From Timema cristinae (lineage: Eukaryota; Arthropoda; Insecta; Phasmatodea; Timematidae): a stretch of 64,000 nt of DNA. The notes under the pieces are model-generated. The model saw only the letters and a program-made list of their open reading frames with translations. It made no database searches and was not told the DNA's origin. This document shows positions 34,647 through 45,705 of the stretch, piece by piece. Numbering within the stretch: the first letter of the stretch is position 1; the number at the start of each line of letters is the position of its first letter. The stretch is from positions 122,790,605 to 122,854,604 of the forward strand of contig JBCFYV010000012.1 of NCBI GenBank assembly GCA_039000515.1, in the 5' to 3' direction. The translations under genes and the position numbers were made by a program.

Positions 34647-37600
34647 TTAGGAAACATCCATGCTATCCAGAGCCCCCCTCGGCTCCAACTCCATTATTTC
34701 CGCAAAGCTGGCGACACACACCTTCTCGCTGGCCGAGAATATCTTATCGAGCATAGATATTTCCTCCGTCCTAGCGGCCATCTTGTTCTCCGGCGTCCAC
34801 GATTGATCCTGCTCGAGACGATAGGAACCGATGTAGGCGTGGGGTGGACTGTTGCCCCAGTCCTGCCAAAATTACACGAAGGAAGTTTTGTAGTTAACAA
34901 ACATTGTCTTCAATAATGCCACAATACAGTCGAGCCAGTTTAAATAAGTTAAACCATAGTACCAACAACAGCTTTGAAAAATAAATGCATGGTACCGACA
35001 GCCTTGAAAAAACTAACAAACTTACCTTGCGCCGTTGTTATTGATTTATGCCATAATAGCAGATTATACTTTTTTTTTTTGGCACATGTCTTATTGTCCG
35101 TTGGGGTTATTCACAGATATAATTACACTTTAAATGTTAGATATGAGTAAGGTTGAATTTAGAGATAGTGTACCTACATTTGCATGGAGGGAGAAAGGAA
35201 AGCCACCCTCAGTACGATCAACCAGTATTCAAACCCTGGTATCTCAGTCATTTGCAAATCGTTCTATTGTGAAATGGACGTCTTAGACCAGTGGTTCCCA
35301 AATCCAGGATCGCAAAGATGTTCCTGAGGGTCACCGAAAGGTCTCAATAAAAGGTAAATTTGTCAAAATTATGAAATAACGCATCACAAACTCTTTGTGA
35401 CACTTAGGAATTATGAAGGATTACCAAAACTAACAGAATGGTTTCCATACACACTCGACACATTCAGTCAATCATCCAATCACATAGGTTTGTCAAACCG
35501 AGTATCTGTGTTTACCCCTCCGCTCTCTCCCCTTCAAATAAAAGGGGTGCACACCCTGTGACTTGCAAACATACCTGCTCCGAAAGCATGGAGAAATACT
35601 GCTGACCCGACTGCCTGCGATACAGGTGGTACACATGTCCCGGCATCTTGCGGAAGTTACAGGCGGCGTGGTGGAGGGAAGTGTTTTGGCGCGCCTCCAA
35701 TAGCACTCTACGAGCCTGCTCCTGGAGGAACCGCACCTGTTCGGCAATCACCTGCAGCTTCCCACACGTGGTCGAGCGCACCAAAGTGTCGGCCTGTTCA
35801 CAGATAATGAAACCTTGTCACAAAGAACCTCACTCTGCTCAAATTGGTGCTATTTATTGGGGAGAGGTGCATAATAAACAACGGATTATTTCATCTTTGA
35901 ACAGGATTTGTTCAATTAGGTTAGGTAGTTAATTTGTCCTCACACAAGGTAGAGGAAGGTTAGAAATACCCGCTTCGGTGGTCAAATGGTCTCTTACAAT
36001 AGACTTAAAATGCCGATGACAGGGAGAATGGGGTTCAAATCTTGGTCAGTTGTACAGAGGGTGTGTTTTAACTCTCTTCTTCCACGCAGCTGTGGGTACA
36101 CTTAATCTAAATTAATCCATTATTCCTAACACGTTAGCGTAATTAGTAGGGCCTATAATATATGTGTGTATAGCCCTAAAGTGTATTAAGATGTGATGTT
36201 GAAAAAAATGTTAGATATGTTGAACCCTTTCGTATTTGTTAATTGACTGTTTATATTTTGATAAAAGTAAAAATATTGTCTTATTTTTGTTAATATTTTA
36301 CTGATACATACGAACATAAACACTTTCTAAGCACTGTTTTACACCAATAAAACTAAAAAAAACCTAGCACTACGATGTTTTTTACTATCCGGGTAGTAGG
36401 CTATATACTCACAAATTTTAAATAGTTTATTTATCCACCTAACCTGGGATTGAAAAGGGATTCTCTAGACTTGTGAATTACCTCCCTTACCACTCGACTA
36501 TGAGACAAGATGTCAACATCCCTACCTTCTGTATTTCCTTGGCTAGCTCCACCAAGTCCGAGGGTTCGCTGCGGGCGACCCTGAAGGCGTTCACAAGATT
36601 CACGCCCTGCGGTTGTGTGTTCCGCTCAACAAGTGCCACTGGAAACACATGTTATATGAAGCTCAGTAAGTAGCAACATGTGTGACTAGTACTTGGTCCA
36701 AGAACGTTATTAAAGATTTAGTAGTAAATAAAATCTTATCTATAATATAGATTTGGGATTGTCAGGAGAGATACAAGCGCAAGGTGATTGCGGGTGGAAT
36801 GAGATATCTAAGAAATTTATTAGTAAAAGCTTGTATGAATAGAGTCAGGCATGTTGAGAGGACGAGTGTGGATCAAGTGATGAAGAAAATATATGAAGGT
36901 AGAGTGTGTGGATCGGAAGGAAGGAATAGATCATGCAAGATGTGGCTAAATGTTGATTATGAATGTGTGAGAATGAGAAACATTAATAGTTTTAAGATTA
37001 AAAGAACATGTATGACTCGGTGTAAGGATGTTGTTGAAATGAAGGAAGTATGCGAAGATAGAGAAGTGTGGAGGAAGTTAGTGAGGATGGGTCAAGTTGG
37101 CCAACGGAGCTGTTTGAGTTATTATGCAAGTTTTAATAGCCTCTACTAACTAAACCCACCCGCCTCGGTGGCGTAGTTGGCTAACGCGCTTGTCGTGTTG
37201 AGCTCGACTGATGAGGACCGGGAGATCGAGGTTCGAATCTCGGTCGGGTGAACTGGGGGTGGTTTTTCCTAAATGGTTTTCCACTCTCCCTCCACGAAAT
37301 TTCGGGTTCACTTCCTCTAATTCAACCTACCTTCCCAATTCCTAAATCCATTAACGTAATTAGTACTTAAAGCGTACAACACAAACGGGTAGTAAGACGC
37401 GGTGCTAAATATTATTAACTAAACCCTACTGACAAAAACAAAAGCAAATTTCTAGGGCCTAGTGATAATAAAATTAACTTAATATGGTTAAATAATTATA
37501 TAGAAAAATATACCTTAATCACAGAACATTAATACCAAAAACGTAAATATTTAATTGAATGTCGCAAATGGTTAAAATTTTTACTAGTACCGGTACTTTA

Positions 37601-38287
37601 AAATAACAAAATGAACAAAATCTAACCTTTTAGGTACAAATAACACATTTTTCATGTACTGTAGACCCTACCTCCGGGATCCTGAAATATCATTGAACTA
37701 TAATACCATCTTTCAATTTTCTAAACTTTAGAGAATTATTTTACACTATATTAATTAATTTATAAATAGAAATTTTTTTTTTTTTAAACTTATGTATAGA
37801 TGGGAATAAATATTGTATTGTTCATAATATGACATAAAAAAATTAAAGAATCCCACCCTCTTTGGGAACTATTCTCGTTATTTCAGCAACAAAAAGTGAT
37901 ACGTCAAACTTAAGGATTTTAGAATTGATACGGCGGCCGGGGTTCGATCCTCGGTCCCGGCACTGATTTATCTGATTTCCAAACCCTTCCTTCACCTCTT
38001 GACAAGACATCTTGTGAATGTGGGGAATGCCAGGCCACCACCGTGGTTCGGATTCCACGTTAAACTGTAGGTCCTTCATTTCATCTCACAATCACCCTAC
38101 CATTACACATTAGCGTAAGTGCGTATAACCCGAACGGGTAGTAAGACGCGGTGCTAATAATAATAATAATAGAATTGATACCAAATATTTTAGGAAATTA
38201 GTTATGAACTTTTGTAACTAGTGCCTAAACTTTACTTTACTTACTTGAGCCCTTCTTCTTAATGTCTGAAAATTCGGCCGGATCCAT
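34647..38287 (-). CDS. C1orf50: C1orf50-like protein (DUF2452 family)
   Basis: Exons in order of translation: 38245-38287, 36526-36638, 35575-35793, 34647-34862. GT-AG borders and phases agree and give 196 codons (human about 199). The start [14 protein letters not shown] was chosen because it is the first ATG of the first exon. Family hallmarks are visible: a leading segment ending in VELAKEIQK, then [20 protein letters not shown] (residues 65-84), the HHAACNF and [11 protein letters not shown] blocks in exon 3, and the [14 protein letters not shown] and SWTPENK blocks opening exon 4. The LQEQAR region can form an amphipathic helix. The family is conserved in animals but its molecular function is not established. 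It converges with DNAJC11, 3.1 kb from that gene's stop. Introns hold a LINE fragment, SINEs and a hAT-like end. Confidence 0.95.
35130..35288 (-). mobile_element. SINE-A (reverse), cut by a hAT-like end
   Basis: 'atgagtaaggttgaatttag', 'gccaccctcagtacgatcaa', 'cagtattcaaaccctggtat' and 'gacgtcttagac' follow the reversed SINE-A. The match stops at 35288, where a hAT-like terminus begins. Confidence 0.75.
35289..35350 (+). mobile_element. hAT-like transposon end
   Basis: CAGTGGTTCCCAAATCCAGG followed by 'atcgcaaagatg' and 'gtctcaataaaag' is a typical hAT 5' end, inserted in the same region of SINE-A as the element at 33121. The other end was not located before the C1orf50 exon at 35575. Confidence 0.55.
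35965..36200 (+). mobile_element. SINE-A copy (forward, diverged)
   Basis: 'cccgcttcggtggtcaaatg', 'ggggttcaaatcttggtcag', 'ttcctaacacgttagcgtaa' and 'agtgtattaagatgtgatg' give head, B box, body and tail of SINE-A. It lies in intron 2 of C1orf50. Confidence 0.8.
36760..37149 (+). pseudogene. LINE polymerase C-terminal fragment
   Basis: The open frame from 36784 (121 codons) has the layout of a non-LTR retrotransposon tail. It holds [20 protein letters not shown], later [10 protein letters not shown], then [20 protein letters not shown] with REVWRKLV near the end. The reverse-transcriptase core is absent, so this is a 5'-truncated insertion. It lies in intron 1 of C1orf50 and is followed within 10 bases by a SINE-A. 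Confidence 0.65.
37158..37415 (+). mobile_element. SINE-A, full-length reference copy with 11-bp duplication
   Basis: The head has a perfect Pol III A box, TGGCGTAGTTGG (37169-37180), and a B box GGTTCGAATCT (37230-37240). The body reads 'ggtttttcctaaatggtttt', 'ccactctccctcca', 'cttcctctaattcaacct', and the tail 'cgggtagtaagacgcggtgc'. TAACTAAACCC flanks it exactly at 37147-37157 and 37416-37426. It is one of at least fifteen copies in the window. Confidence 0.93.
37932..38169 (+). mobile_element. SINE-B, 5'-truncated, with 12-bp duplication
   Basis: The copy begins in the B-box region ('ggggttcgatcctcggtccc') and keeps the full body and (ATA)n tail. TAGAATTGATAC occurs at 37920-37931 and again at 38170-38181, an exact target duplication. 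It lies in intron 1 of C1orf50, less than 100 bases from the first coding exon. Confidence 0.93.
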
Positions 38288-38299
38288 GATTAATTTACG

Positions 38300-40285
38300 T
38301 TTCATTCAAGTTTAACATAACCCAACTTTTAATGTGACAATAAGTTAAAAGTAAAATCGAAATTATCTTAGGTATTTGGTAAAATAGTTTTACAATATTT
38401 TATTTTATTTTTTTATAAGATCTTAACACCATGGTGTGAGCTGTCAAGAAAGAATAAATTATTGAGTCCCACGTCTGTGTAGACTGTCGAGACCTTGAAC
38501 TGTTATGTAATAGTAATAGGCATAACACGCTGCTAATAATATCTCTGTAATATATAAGATAACTACACAATTAGGGATTAGCAAGAAGATTAATATTCGA
38601 GCTTTCTATTTATTTAAATGTTAAAATACGTTTTGTTAGCGCTAGTGTGATGGCTTTAATTCGAACTGATGCCATTTGATGTTTATAGAGTACAGAACAA
38701 AGAAAAAATGTGATTACATTAATTAATACCTTCTGGGTCAAAAAAAGAAAGAGTTTGACTCAATCGAATATCGAGATTGAACTGGGAGCTGGGTAAAAAC
38801 TCGCGGCTTTGTCATGTAAGTGCTATTTGATTTTGATTCGTGTCTAGTTTAGACGCTACTTACTCGGATCATGTATAATGTAGGTAAGGAAACTTACCTA
38901 TTTACATAAATATATATGCTATCACAATAAAAATAAATTTAAACTTATGATTTTACAGCTTTAAATTGTTTTCATAAAATGCTAACTACTAGCTCAAATT
39001 ACTTCAAAAGAATGGGGTTAATTTTGTCTGTTAAACTTCTATTATAACCAGTAGGGAGCGATAGCGATTAAAATAGCGTCATTAGGGAACCTTAAAATTA
39101 AAACACGCAAGATTTATTTAATTGATAAAAATTTATTGCTATTTTATTAATAACCTGCGTGCGTTTATATTTAATCTAGTGTATGGATCTCGTCTCAACC
39201 ATTTTATAATTGTATTATATAAATATAAGACACTATATAACTTACATCATGCAAATATTATTGGTTGGATGTACCGTAGGTGTACATACGTGGGTGCATA
39301 TATGAATATAGTTATATATATTCATGTTATATTATTATGCATTATATATAAGCCTACCTATAAATAATATAATATATAACATATGTATATATTATATATA
39401 TGTATATATTATATAAGTTATTTTATCTCTATGCTAAAATACAATATATATTATATAATGTGTGTTTATATAATATGTTTGTATTACATATACATACATA
39501 TTATATAAACACACTTATACTATATATGTATTATATATACTTATATAAAATATATATGTGTATTTTATATAATATATAATATAAGTATGTTTGTGTATGT
39601 GTGTGTATATATATATTATATATATATATAATATATTTATTACATATATTATATAAAAATATATATTTTTTTCACTGTACGTATAGACTACTTCCATTAT
39701 AGTATTGGTTTGATTCACAACTCAATTTATAGGATAGTTTAATGGTTTAAATGCGAGTGTACGACTTGGAGTTAGCAAATTTACGAAGAAGCTAACACAA
39801 TCATATTTTAAAACAATATTTTTGTCATGTTTATTTTAAGATAGTACCAATAGAAATACACCAACGTATTCGTAATGATCCAAGCTCCCTTATGAAAAAA
39901 AAAATAATCACGTTACGTTGAAAGTTTGTAGAGATATTCTTATAAAACTACTTTGGTCCCATATACCGCTATGTACTAGTTAGGTCAGTCAAGCCGGCTG
40001 CCTAGCAGACGACGCTCGATGGCCGTACACTTACTATACAGAGCTCTAGACTTATTACTTGTAGACTTAACACTATCCAATGCTACCAACATAGCTCATA
40101 AACCACTAAGTAGTGAGACTTTAAAGTGGAAAATATATTAGAAATTTTATAATTAATACATTTATTTTTTGCTTTTTTTATATATAGATTTTGTCTTACC
40201 TTAAACATTTATATTAAAACCTTAGGTAAGATTGTAACCTCGTTACAACACGTAAATAAGAGGATGGTTTGGCTTACCGCTTCTG
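38300..40285. other. intergenic region with a TA-rich microsatellite
   Basis: No gene is seen. From about 39190 to 39670 the sequence is almost wholly alternating TA and TATATG-like runs, with very low GC. The minus-strand frame at 39515-39718 is a product of this low complexity. The rest is featureless AT-rich DNA. Confidence 0.6.
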
Positions 40286-40288
40286 CCC

Positions 40289-40354
40289 CAGTTGATTCAT
40301 CACGACAAGGCTCCACGCCACAACAACATCGCGGCACGACTCATTTCAGACTGA
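40289..40354 (+). pseudogene. mariner/Tc1 transposase scrap
   Basis: The frame reads QLIHHDKAPRHNNIAARLIS and then D-stop. The H-H-D-x-A-P-x-H block is the second catalytic Asp region of mariner-type transposases. Flanking frames are broken. Only this block is recognisable. Confidence 0.55.
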
Positions 40355-41464
40355 CCTGAGGGATCATAGTTCACTGTTCACCTCTAATTGTGCCTCACCC
40401 AAGAAAATAATAGACAGTTGATATTCTTAGGTTGGGTGAGCGTTGACAGGTGTCATTAGAGTATAACGGAACTATTGTTCGGCGCGCGTTTGAATTATGC
40501 TTAGACTGTGTGAGCATGTTCCAGAACAGTACTAACCCCGTTACCCCTCTACCCATCCTTGCTTCCCACGCTTTGAGAACACATGACCCCAACCGTGTGT
40601 TCATAATGGCAGAACTCTGTAGTGCCAGCACACATTGCACTACGATCGCTAGGAGAGACACTTTGGTCTTGGATGGATTTAGCTTTGTTTATTTCTAAAT
40701 TCTGTTTGGTATTAATCATTCAAAATTATCGTTTGGGATGTTATATTATAAATCGAATCATTATTTATTTTTTTATACCGGGTCTCCTGAATGGCTAAAC
40801 GTAATACTGTTGCACGGTTTTTCAATTTTCAGAATATGATAGCAGATGCAAAGACAACTAGAGCTCCAAACTTTGTTTCTTTAGCATTGGTCACATTTTG
40901 TAGTAAGCTACTGATATTTAAAATGTCTGCCCGAGCTCTATACGTTACAACAAATGGATTGTTCTAGTTTGCTTTACTAATGATGTCTAACCACATACTG
41001 GGAGCCTAAATCTGTTGATAGTTTCCCTCCTGAAAACAAGAAATGCAATACCGATTATTACTAAACATGGCACAAAGCAATATTGTGTTTGGCCGTGTCT
41101 AGTGACACGGGACGTGGCAATAGCCATTTACCATATTAAATTGGCTGCTGACACGGTATTAACTGGCCAATATCGATGGTTGTTTGAAATACAATAGCCT
41201 TTTGGCCAATAAGGCGGCTTGTTTCATTTAGACCAATAATAAACGTTGTTAGAAGTACGTTTAGAATCATTTGGAAAAATCGTCCGTGGGATCGTGGGGT
41301 GGGAAAAAACCCGTGGAAACCACGCGGTAAAACCCAAGTTTGGAGTTCGGGAAAACTCTCAGTTATTAAGTAATATTATTGTCGCATTGTGTGCTTAAAG
41401 GAGTGAGCGTGTCCCGAGATTACTATCTGCTTCCTGGCCCATTTAAAGGAATACATGGAAGTTG

Positions 41465-41655
41465 GTTTGGGACGAATGATGGTGTGGTTGGTTGGGTCGG
41501 GACGAATGATGGTGTGGTTGGTTGGGTCGAGACGAATGATGGTGTGGTTGGTTGAGTCAGTACAATGGATGGTGTGGTTGGTTGGGTCGGGACGAATGAT
41601 GATGTGGTTGGTTGAGTCAGGACAATGGATGGTGTGGTTGGATGGGTTTGGAAGA
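41465..41655. repeat. 30-bp minisatellite inside the TIR element
   Basis: The unit GGGACGAATGATGGTGTGGT plus TGGTTGGGTC occurs about six times, with an alternate form 'cagtacaatggatggtgtgg'. The 67-codon frame over it (MVWLVGSGR period) is a by-product. Confidence 0.9.
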
Positions 41656-41770
41656 TGAATGGTGTGTTTATGTTTCCATAGTGACGGATTCTATCCCTGC
41701 TATTCTTTCTTTATTTCAAGAAGGCGCATGCGTATATTTATTGTGATTGGTAGTCCATATAAACGAGTCC

Positions 41771-41870
41771 NNNNNNNNNNNNNNNNNNNNNNNNNNNNNN
41801 NNNNNNNNNNNNNNNNNNNNNNNNNNNNNNNNNNNNNNNNNNNNNNNNNNNNNNNNNNNNNNNNNNNNNN
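41771..41870. other. assembly gap of 100 N
   Basis: Exactly one hundred undetermined bases, the usual placeholder size, so the true length is unknown. The gap lies in the Mutator-like element just after its minisatellite, which may be what blocked assembly. Confidence 0.99.
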
Positions 41871-42769
41871 GTAGAAAGTTAAAGTTGGGCAACTTCTATG
41901 GAGTAAGGAGTAAGGACTTGCGGATAAGGACTCTTTGGCCAGATCAATCTAATATTGTAGCATCGATTTCTTACGGACCACGGACCTACGGATACGAAGT
42001 CTGTGTCTGGGCCTTAACTACAACAAATACAATATGGTACTTATAAAAACTACTTTGCTTAGCGAAACCTCTGCACTTTAAAATTACTATTATAAAAAAA
42101 AAAAAGTACCTCACTACAACACAATACTTATATAATCTACTTAAATAATACCTAGCTTGGGAATACCACGTACGTAACGAATACAAAAATAGGAATGGCG
42201 CTCAACTGTATTCCAAACAATCGCCTACCTTTAAATACACGTGTTTAATGTTCATTGGTCAAAAATGAAACTCGGTTTCTTATTGATTGAAAAGGCAAAT
42301 ACGCTATTGTCATTGGTCAGTTTAAAAAAAATACCATGTCAGCAGCCAATTTAATATGGCAAATAGCTGCTGACACGTCCCGTGTCACTAGACACGGCCA
42401 TTGTGTTTTGTTTATTAAGTGTTCATAAACAAAACAGTTCTTACCTGTCATCCAGACAATGACTTTGGTTTTAATAGGCTTGTACCTAAGTTTGTTTTGG
42501 CTTACTTAAAAATCAGTGGCAAGAATGTGATGATCCACATGGCATAATAAACTAAGTTATAATCTAGCATATTGTATATATCAAACTGTGTTTTATATCT
42601 TTACCAAATCTTTTGTTATTTGAAATAAGAAAAACTCAATATATAGCTTCATAGTGATCTAAATTCTTGAAAAAAAGTAATTTAATATAAATATTTTTAC
42701 ACCTTTATAAATCTTTTATTGTCTGCAGCAAGACTATGATAAGCCATAAATGATATAAGATGTACTTAC

Positions 42770-42931
42770 ATTTTTAGAAGATTGTGTTTCATCATCTGAT
42801 TCATTGTAGTCACTGTCTTTACGAGTATCATCAACTTTAGAACTAGAACTTTCACTAGAAAGGTCATTAACACTATTTAAATAAAATAATTTTATCTGAG
42901 TTCTACACACGCGTTCCCTGATTTCCGCCAT
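42770..42931 (-). CDS. possible 5' coding exon of an unknown gene
   Basis: On the minus strand an ATG in good context (AAAATGGCGG) opens 54 codons, MAEIRERVCRTQIKLFYLNS and then a Ser- and Asp-rich acidic stretch. It ends exactly at GTAAGT, a strong donor, in phase 0. A second ATG lies 7 codons upstream in the same frame. No downstream exon could be identified, and the Mutator-like element begins only 370 bases further along. I do not recognise the protein. It could be a real gene start or a coincidence of frame and donor. Confidence 0.35.
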
Positions 42932-43264
42932 TTTGGTGTGGCTTGTCATATTTTTCATCACAAAAAGCTGAAAAGCTATCTGATTAATAACATGATTGTC
43001 TATATAATGATAAGATTTTGGCGGAACTAACAAATCAAATTGTTAGATACGCTGTTAAACAAACGTGTGATGCAAAAATCTAACTTTTGACAAAAGTGTG
43101 GCTTCTCACTATGTTGCCCCGAGCCCTTTAATTTAAAGTACATACTTGTGCAAATTATTAGCAATTTTCTAATTTTAACAAAATAATTAATTTATTCGAT
43201 ATTAAACTTTCACTAAACTTTAACTACATACACTTTTACTTTACTTACAGTTTTTATACTCATT

Positions 43265-43653
43265 TTAGTACTTAGTGTGGCATTCTTTAGCCCTTATTAA
43301 GGCTTCGATTCGACGTAACATGCCTTCTATTACTGTATTGCACATTTGTACCATTTTGTCATCATTTTGCCACATAATATAATGTGTTTTACTAGACTTT
43401 CCTTGGTTGTCGGGTGCTTCTGTTTCACTATTTTCTTCCAAACACTCCACACAGACTAGATAGGATGCATATCTGGGCTGTTGCCGGACCATTCCAACAC
43501 AGATACGTCCGGTTCTTGCAGTTTTCTTGTAACACGTTTTGCTCTGTGGCATCGCACACCATCTTGCATGGAAATTCCATTACATGTAACAAAACTTGTT
43601 GTTGAATTATATTCAGGGATGTATAATTGAAATAAATAAAAACACAGCTGCAT
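43265..43653 (-). pseudogene. Tc1/mariner transposase C-terminal fragment
   Basis: Two overlapping minus-strand frames read through a Tc1-like C-terminal half. The first has MQDGVRCHRAKRVTRKLQE (the second catalytic Asp lies in QDG) and VLEWSGNSPDMHPI (equivalent to WPGNSPDLNPIE). After a frame slip near 43456 the second ends in MLRRIEALIRAKECHTKY and a stop, the usual Tc1 terminus. The N-terminal DNA-binding half is missing and no inverted ends were found, so it is dead. Confidence 0.8.
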
Positions 43654-43674
43654 TAGTGGCAGAATGGTCTAAGT

Positions 43675-43740
43675 CAGGGAAGTCGAACGTTTTTCATCCC
43701 AAGGGTTAAACCTCATTATCAGTTTGAACCGCCGGCTGAA
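43675..43740 (+). mobile_element. hAT-like transposon end
   Basis: CAGGGAAGTCGAACGTTTTT followed by 'catcccaagggttaaacctc' resembles a hAT terminus. Its partner end was not identified. Confidence 0.4.
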
Positions 43741-43889
43741 GATATATTTATAAATACCATCCCATACAAGCACGCACTTTCACAAAACAACTTAGCGTTA
43801 TAAATATAATATCCATACTTCCTTTACTGATCAAATAAATGCATAGAAAAACGCAATCATGACCTTCTAAAATAAATAATATTGTTATT

Positions 43890-44090
43890 TTGTATTTATT
43901 TAGCACCACGTCTTTGTCTTGCTATCTATTTGTGTTATACGCGTATGCACTAATTACACTAATGGGCTAGGAATGGGAAAGGTTGAATTTGGAGGAAGTG
44001 AACCAGCATTTGCGTGGAGGGAGAGGGTAAAACCGTTTAGGAAAACCCACCCCAGTTCACCCGAGCGAGATTCGAACCTTGATCTCCGGA
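43890..44090 (-). mobile_element. SINE-A (reverse), joined to LINE sequence
   Basis: 'aatgggctaggaatgggaaa', 'ggttgaatttggaggaagtg', 'cacccgagcgagattcgaac' and 'cttgatctcc' follow SINE-A up to its B box, then stop abruptly at LINE polymerase sequence starting at 44091. Confidence 0.8.
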
Positions 44091-44965
44091 GTGAAGCAGG
44101 GGAGTGCCCTTTTGTAGCAATACTATTTGTAATGGTAAAGTAAGTGGTCATGAACAAAGTGGCAGGAAAACTTGGGGAGGAAAGAATGAAAGCCATGATG
44201 TTTGAGGGGAGAAGGAAGAAGGAAGTACAGGAAACACTACAGGAATGGAATGAGGAAATGAAAGAGTGTGGAATGAAATTAAGCAAGGCAACGTGTGATG
44301 TGATGTTAATAACAAAAAGAGGATAAGGTCTGGTAGAGCTATGATGTTGGATGGAGTAGAGCTGAGAAAAGAACAGAACTTGAAATATATTGGAATCGTG
44401 ATTGAGGAGAAAGGTGAAGTAGAGAGGATTTAATGAGCAGAGGACAGCAGGTAGAGTTGATCTACAGGTGTGTGAGAGACATATGGAGAAGAGAAGTGTC
44501 CTTGAAGTGTTGTACAGGGCATACTTTGTACCCATTGTCACATGCAGCAGAAACAAGGACAGTGAATGTAAGAGAGACAAGGAAAGTGGAGGACATGGGA
44601 ATGAAGTTTGTGAGGAAAATGTTAGCTGTCACGAAGAGGAACAAGGTTAGAAATTAAGTTATCCAGGAAATAGAAGGAGTACATGGAGTACTTGAGATAG
44701 TAGAGGACATAAGAGTGAAATGGCATGGTCTTGTAGTGAGGGTGGAAAGAGGAAGGATGCTAAAGAAAATTATGTAAATTAAGTATGTAGGGAAAAGACC
44801 ACAAGGGAGAAAGAGATAGAACAAGCAGGTAACAGAAAGTGTGGAAGTGAGAGAAGAACAATGGAAGCAATTAAAGGAGGAAGAATGGTGGAAGGATGGA
44901 GGAAGATGGAGGCATTTTACTAAACTGACCCGGCCTCAGGCTGGAAACAGTTGATGGATGATGAT
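44091..44965 (+). pseudogene. LINE reverse-transcriptase 3' half, deleted and frame-broken
   Basis: The forward strand shows VKQGSALS-like polymerase sequence at 44094, then KVAGKLGEERMKAMM, EVQETLQEWNEEMKECGMKL and LKYIGIVIEEKG, the usual order of non-LTR polymerase palm and thumb. The A-D-D catalytic block expected between KAMMF and the EVQ helix is missing. Downstream come MGMKFVRKMLAVTKRNKVRN, then RPQGRKR and W-W-K-D-G-G-R-W-R, and QAGNS before a (TGATGA)n tail. Stops occur at several points. Confidence 0.75.
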
Positions 44966-44999
44966 GATGATGATGAGTTATTTGACATCTGCCATTGAA

Positions 45000-45370
45000 G
45001 GTTTCCCTTTAATGACTGCCAACTTGGTGAATTAGAAGCTATCTTGAGAAGCAGGTTGCATCTTAGCTCGGCGCACTAAAGCACTCTAAGCGCTGTCACA
45101 CTTACACCAATGTACGAAATAGAAAGAAGATGATGAACAGCTCCACCCTGCGAAGATTCTTGTTTATCTACTGATCGCACTCTACCTCTTCCTCTAACAA
45201 GTTTACACACTCACTCTGCTATTTGCGCCATGAAAACATTGACTTGCTTTTTAAATTTTCCTGTTTCTTGTTTCCTATTCTGGATAGACACTTGCTACCA
45301 CGGACTTTTTAACCTTCATCCTGACAGGAAGACTCCTACAGGACATTTTAGTAAATAAACCAAATAGCCT
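45000..45370 (+). repeat. dispersed repeat E, single copy
   Basis: 'gaagcaggttgcatcttagc', 'ccaatgtacgaaatagaaag', 'ctctacctcttcctctaaca' and 'gacacttgctaccacggact' recur at 61735-62440, where parts lie in both orientations. It has no coding capacity. Confidence 0.75.
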
Positions 45371-45589
45371 AAGTTGTTTATAGAAAACGAATTTACAAAA
45401 AAAGCTATTTCAAGACAAAAATAATTTTCTGACACTGTAGGAATATTTTTTGAGTTATTTAAGAATATATGGTTTTTGTTTCAACGTTATACCCTTAAAA
45501 CTCGTGGAATAAAATGTAAATACACTAACATAGGAAATCTTATCTTGAGCTACCATCACAGGCAGGCAACTCTCCTTAATTAGTGAGAC

Positions 45590-45705
45590 GTCACAAGTAG
45601 GCAACTCCCTTAATTTCTATCCAAGTTTGTTTGAGGGCCTTATTTTCAGTGAATTTGGGCCACATTTGGCTCGCGGGTACCACTTGTACCACACTGGTCA
45701 AAGAC
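45590..45705 (-). mobile_element. hAT-like end (reverse)
   Basis: The reverse strand reads CAGTGTGGTACAAGTGGTAC followed by 'ccgcgagccaaatgtggccc', a hAT-type terminus. The partner end was not found. Confidence 0.4.

Larger units (their letters stand above)
41091..42399. mobile_element. Mutator-like TIR element with perfect 9-bp duplication
   Basis: Both ends read GGCCGTGTCTAGTGACACGG (reverse-complemented on the right), with identity over the first 26 bases and clear similarity to about 80. ATTGTGTTT flanks the element at 41082-41090 and 42400-42408. A 9-bp duplication with long inverted ends is characteristic of Mutator-like elements. Inside are a 30-bp minisatellite and a 100-base assembly gap, so a transposase cannot be excluded, but none is visible. 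Confidence 0.88.

Noticed and set aside
34401..34916. Plus-strand frame of 171 codons
   Set aside because: It overlaps C1orf50 exon 4 on the opposite strand and the SINE/hAT junction, and has no domain.
39515..39718. A 67-codon Tyr/Ile-rich protein
   Set aside because: The composition is that of the TA-rich microsatellite.
41659..42046. Frames running through the run of N
   Set aside because: They are open only because undetermined bases contain no stop codons.
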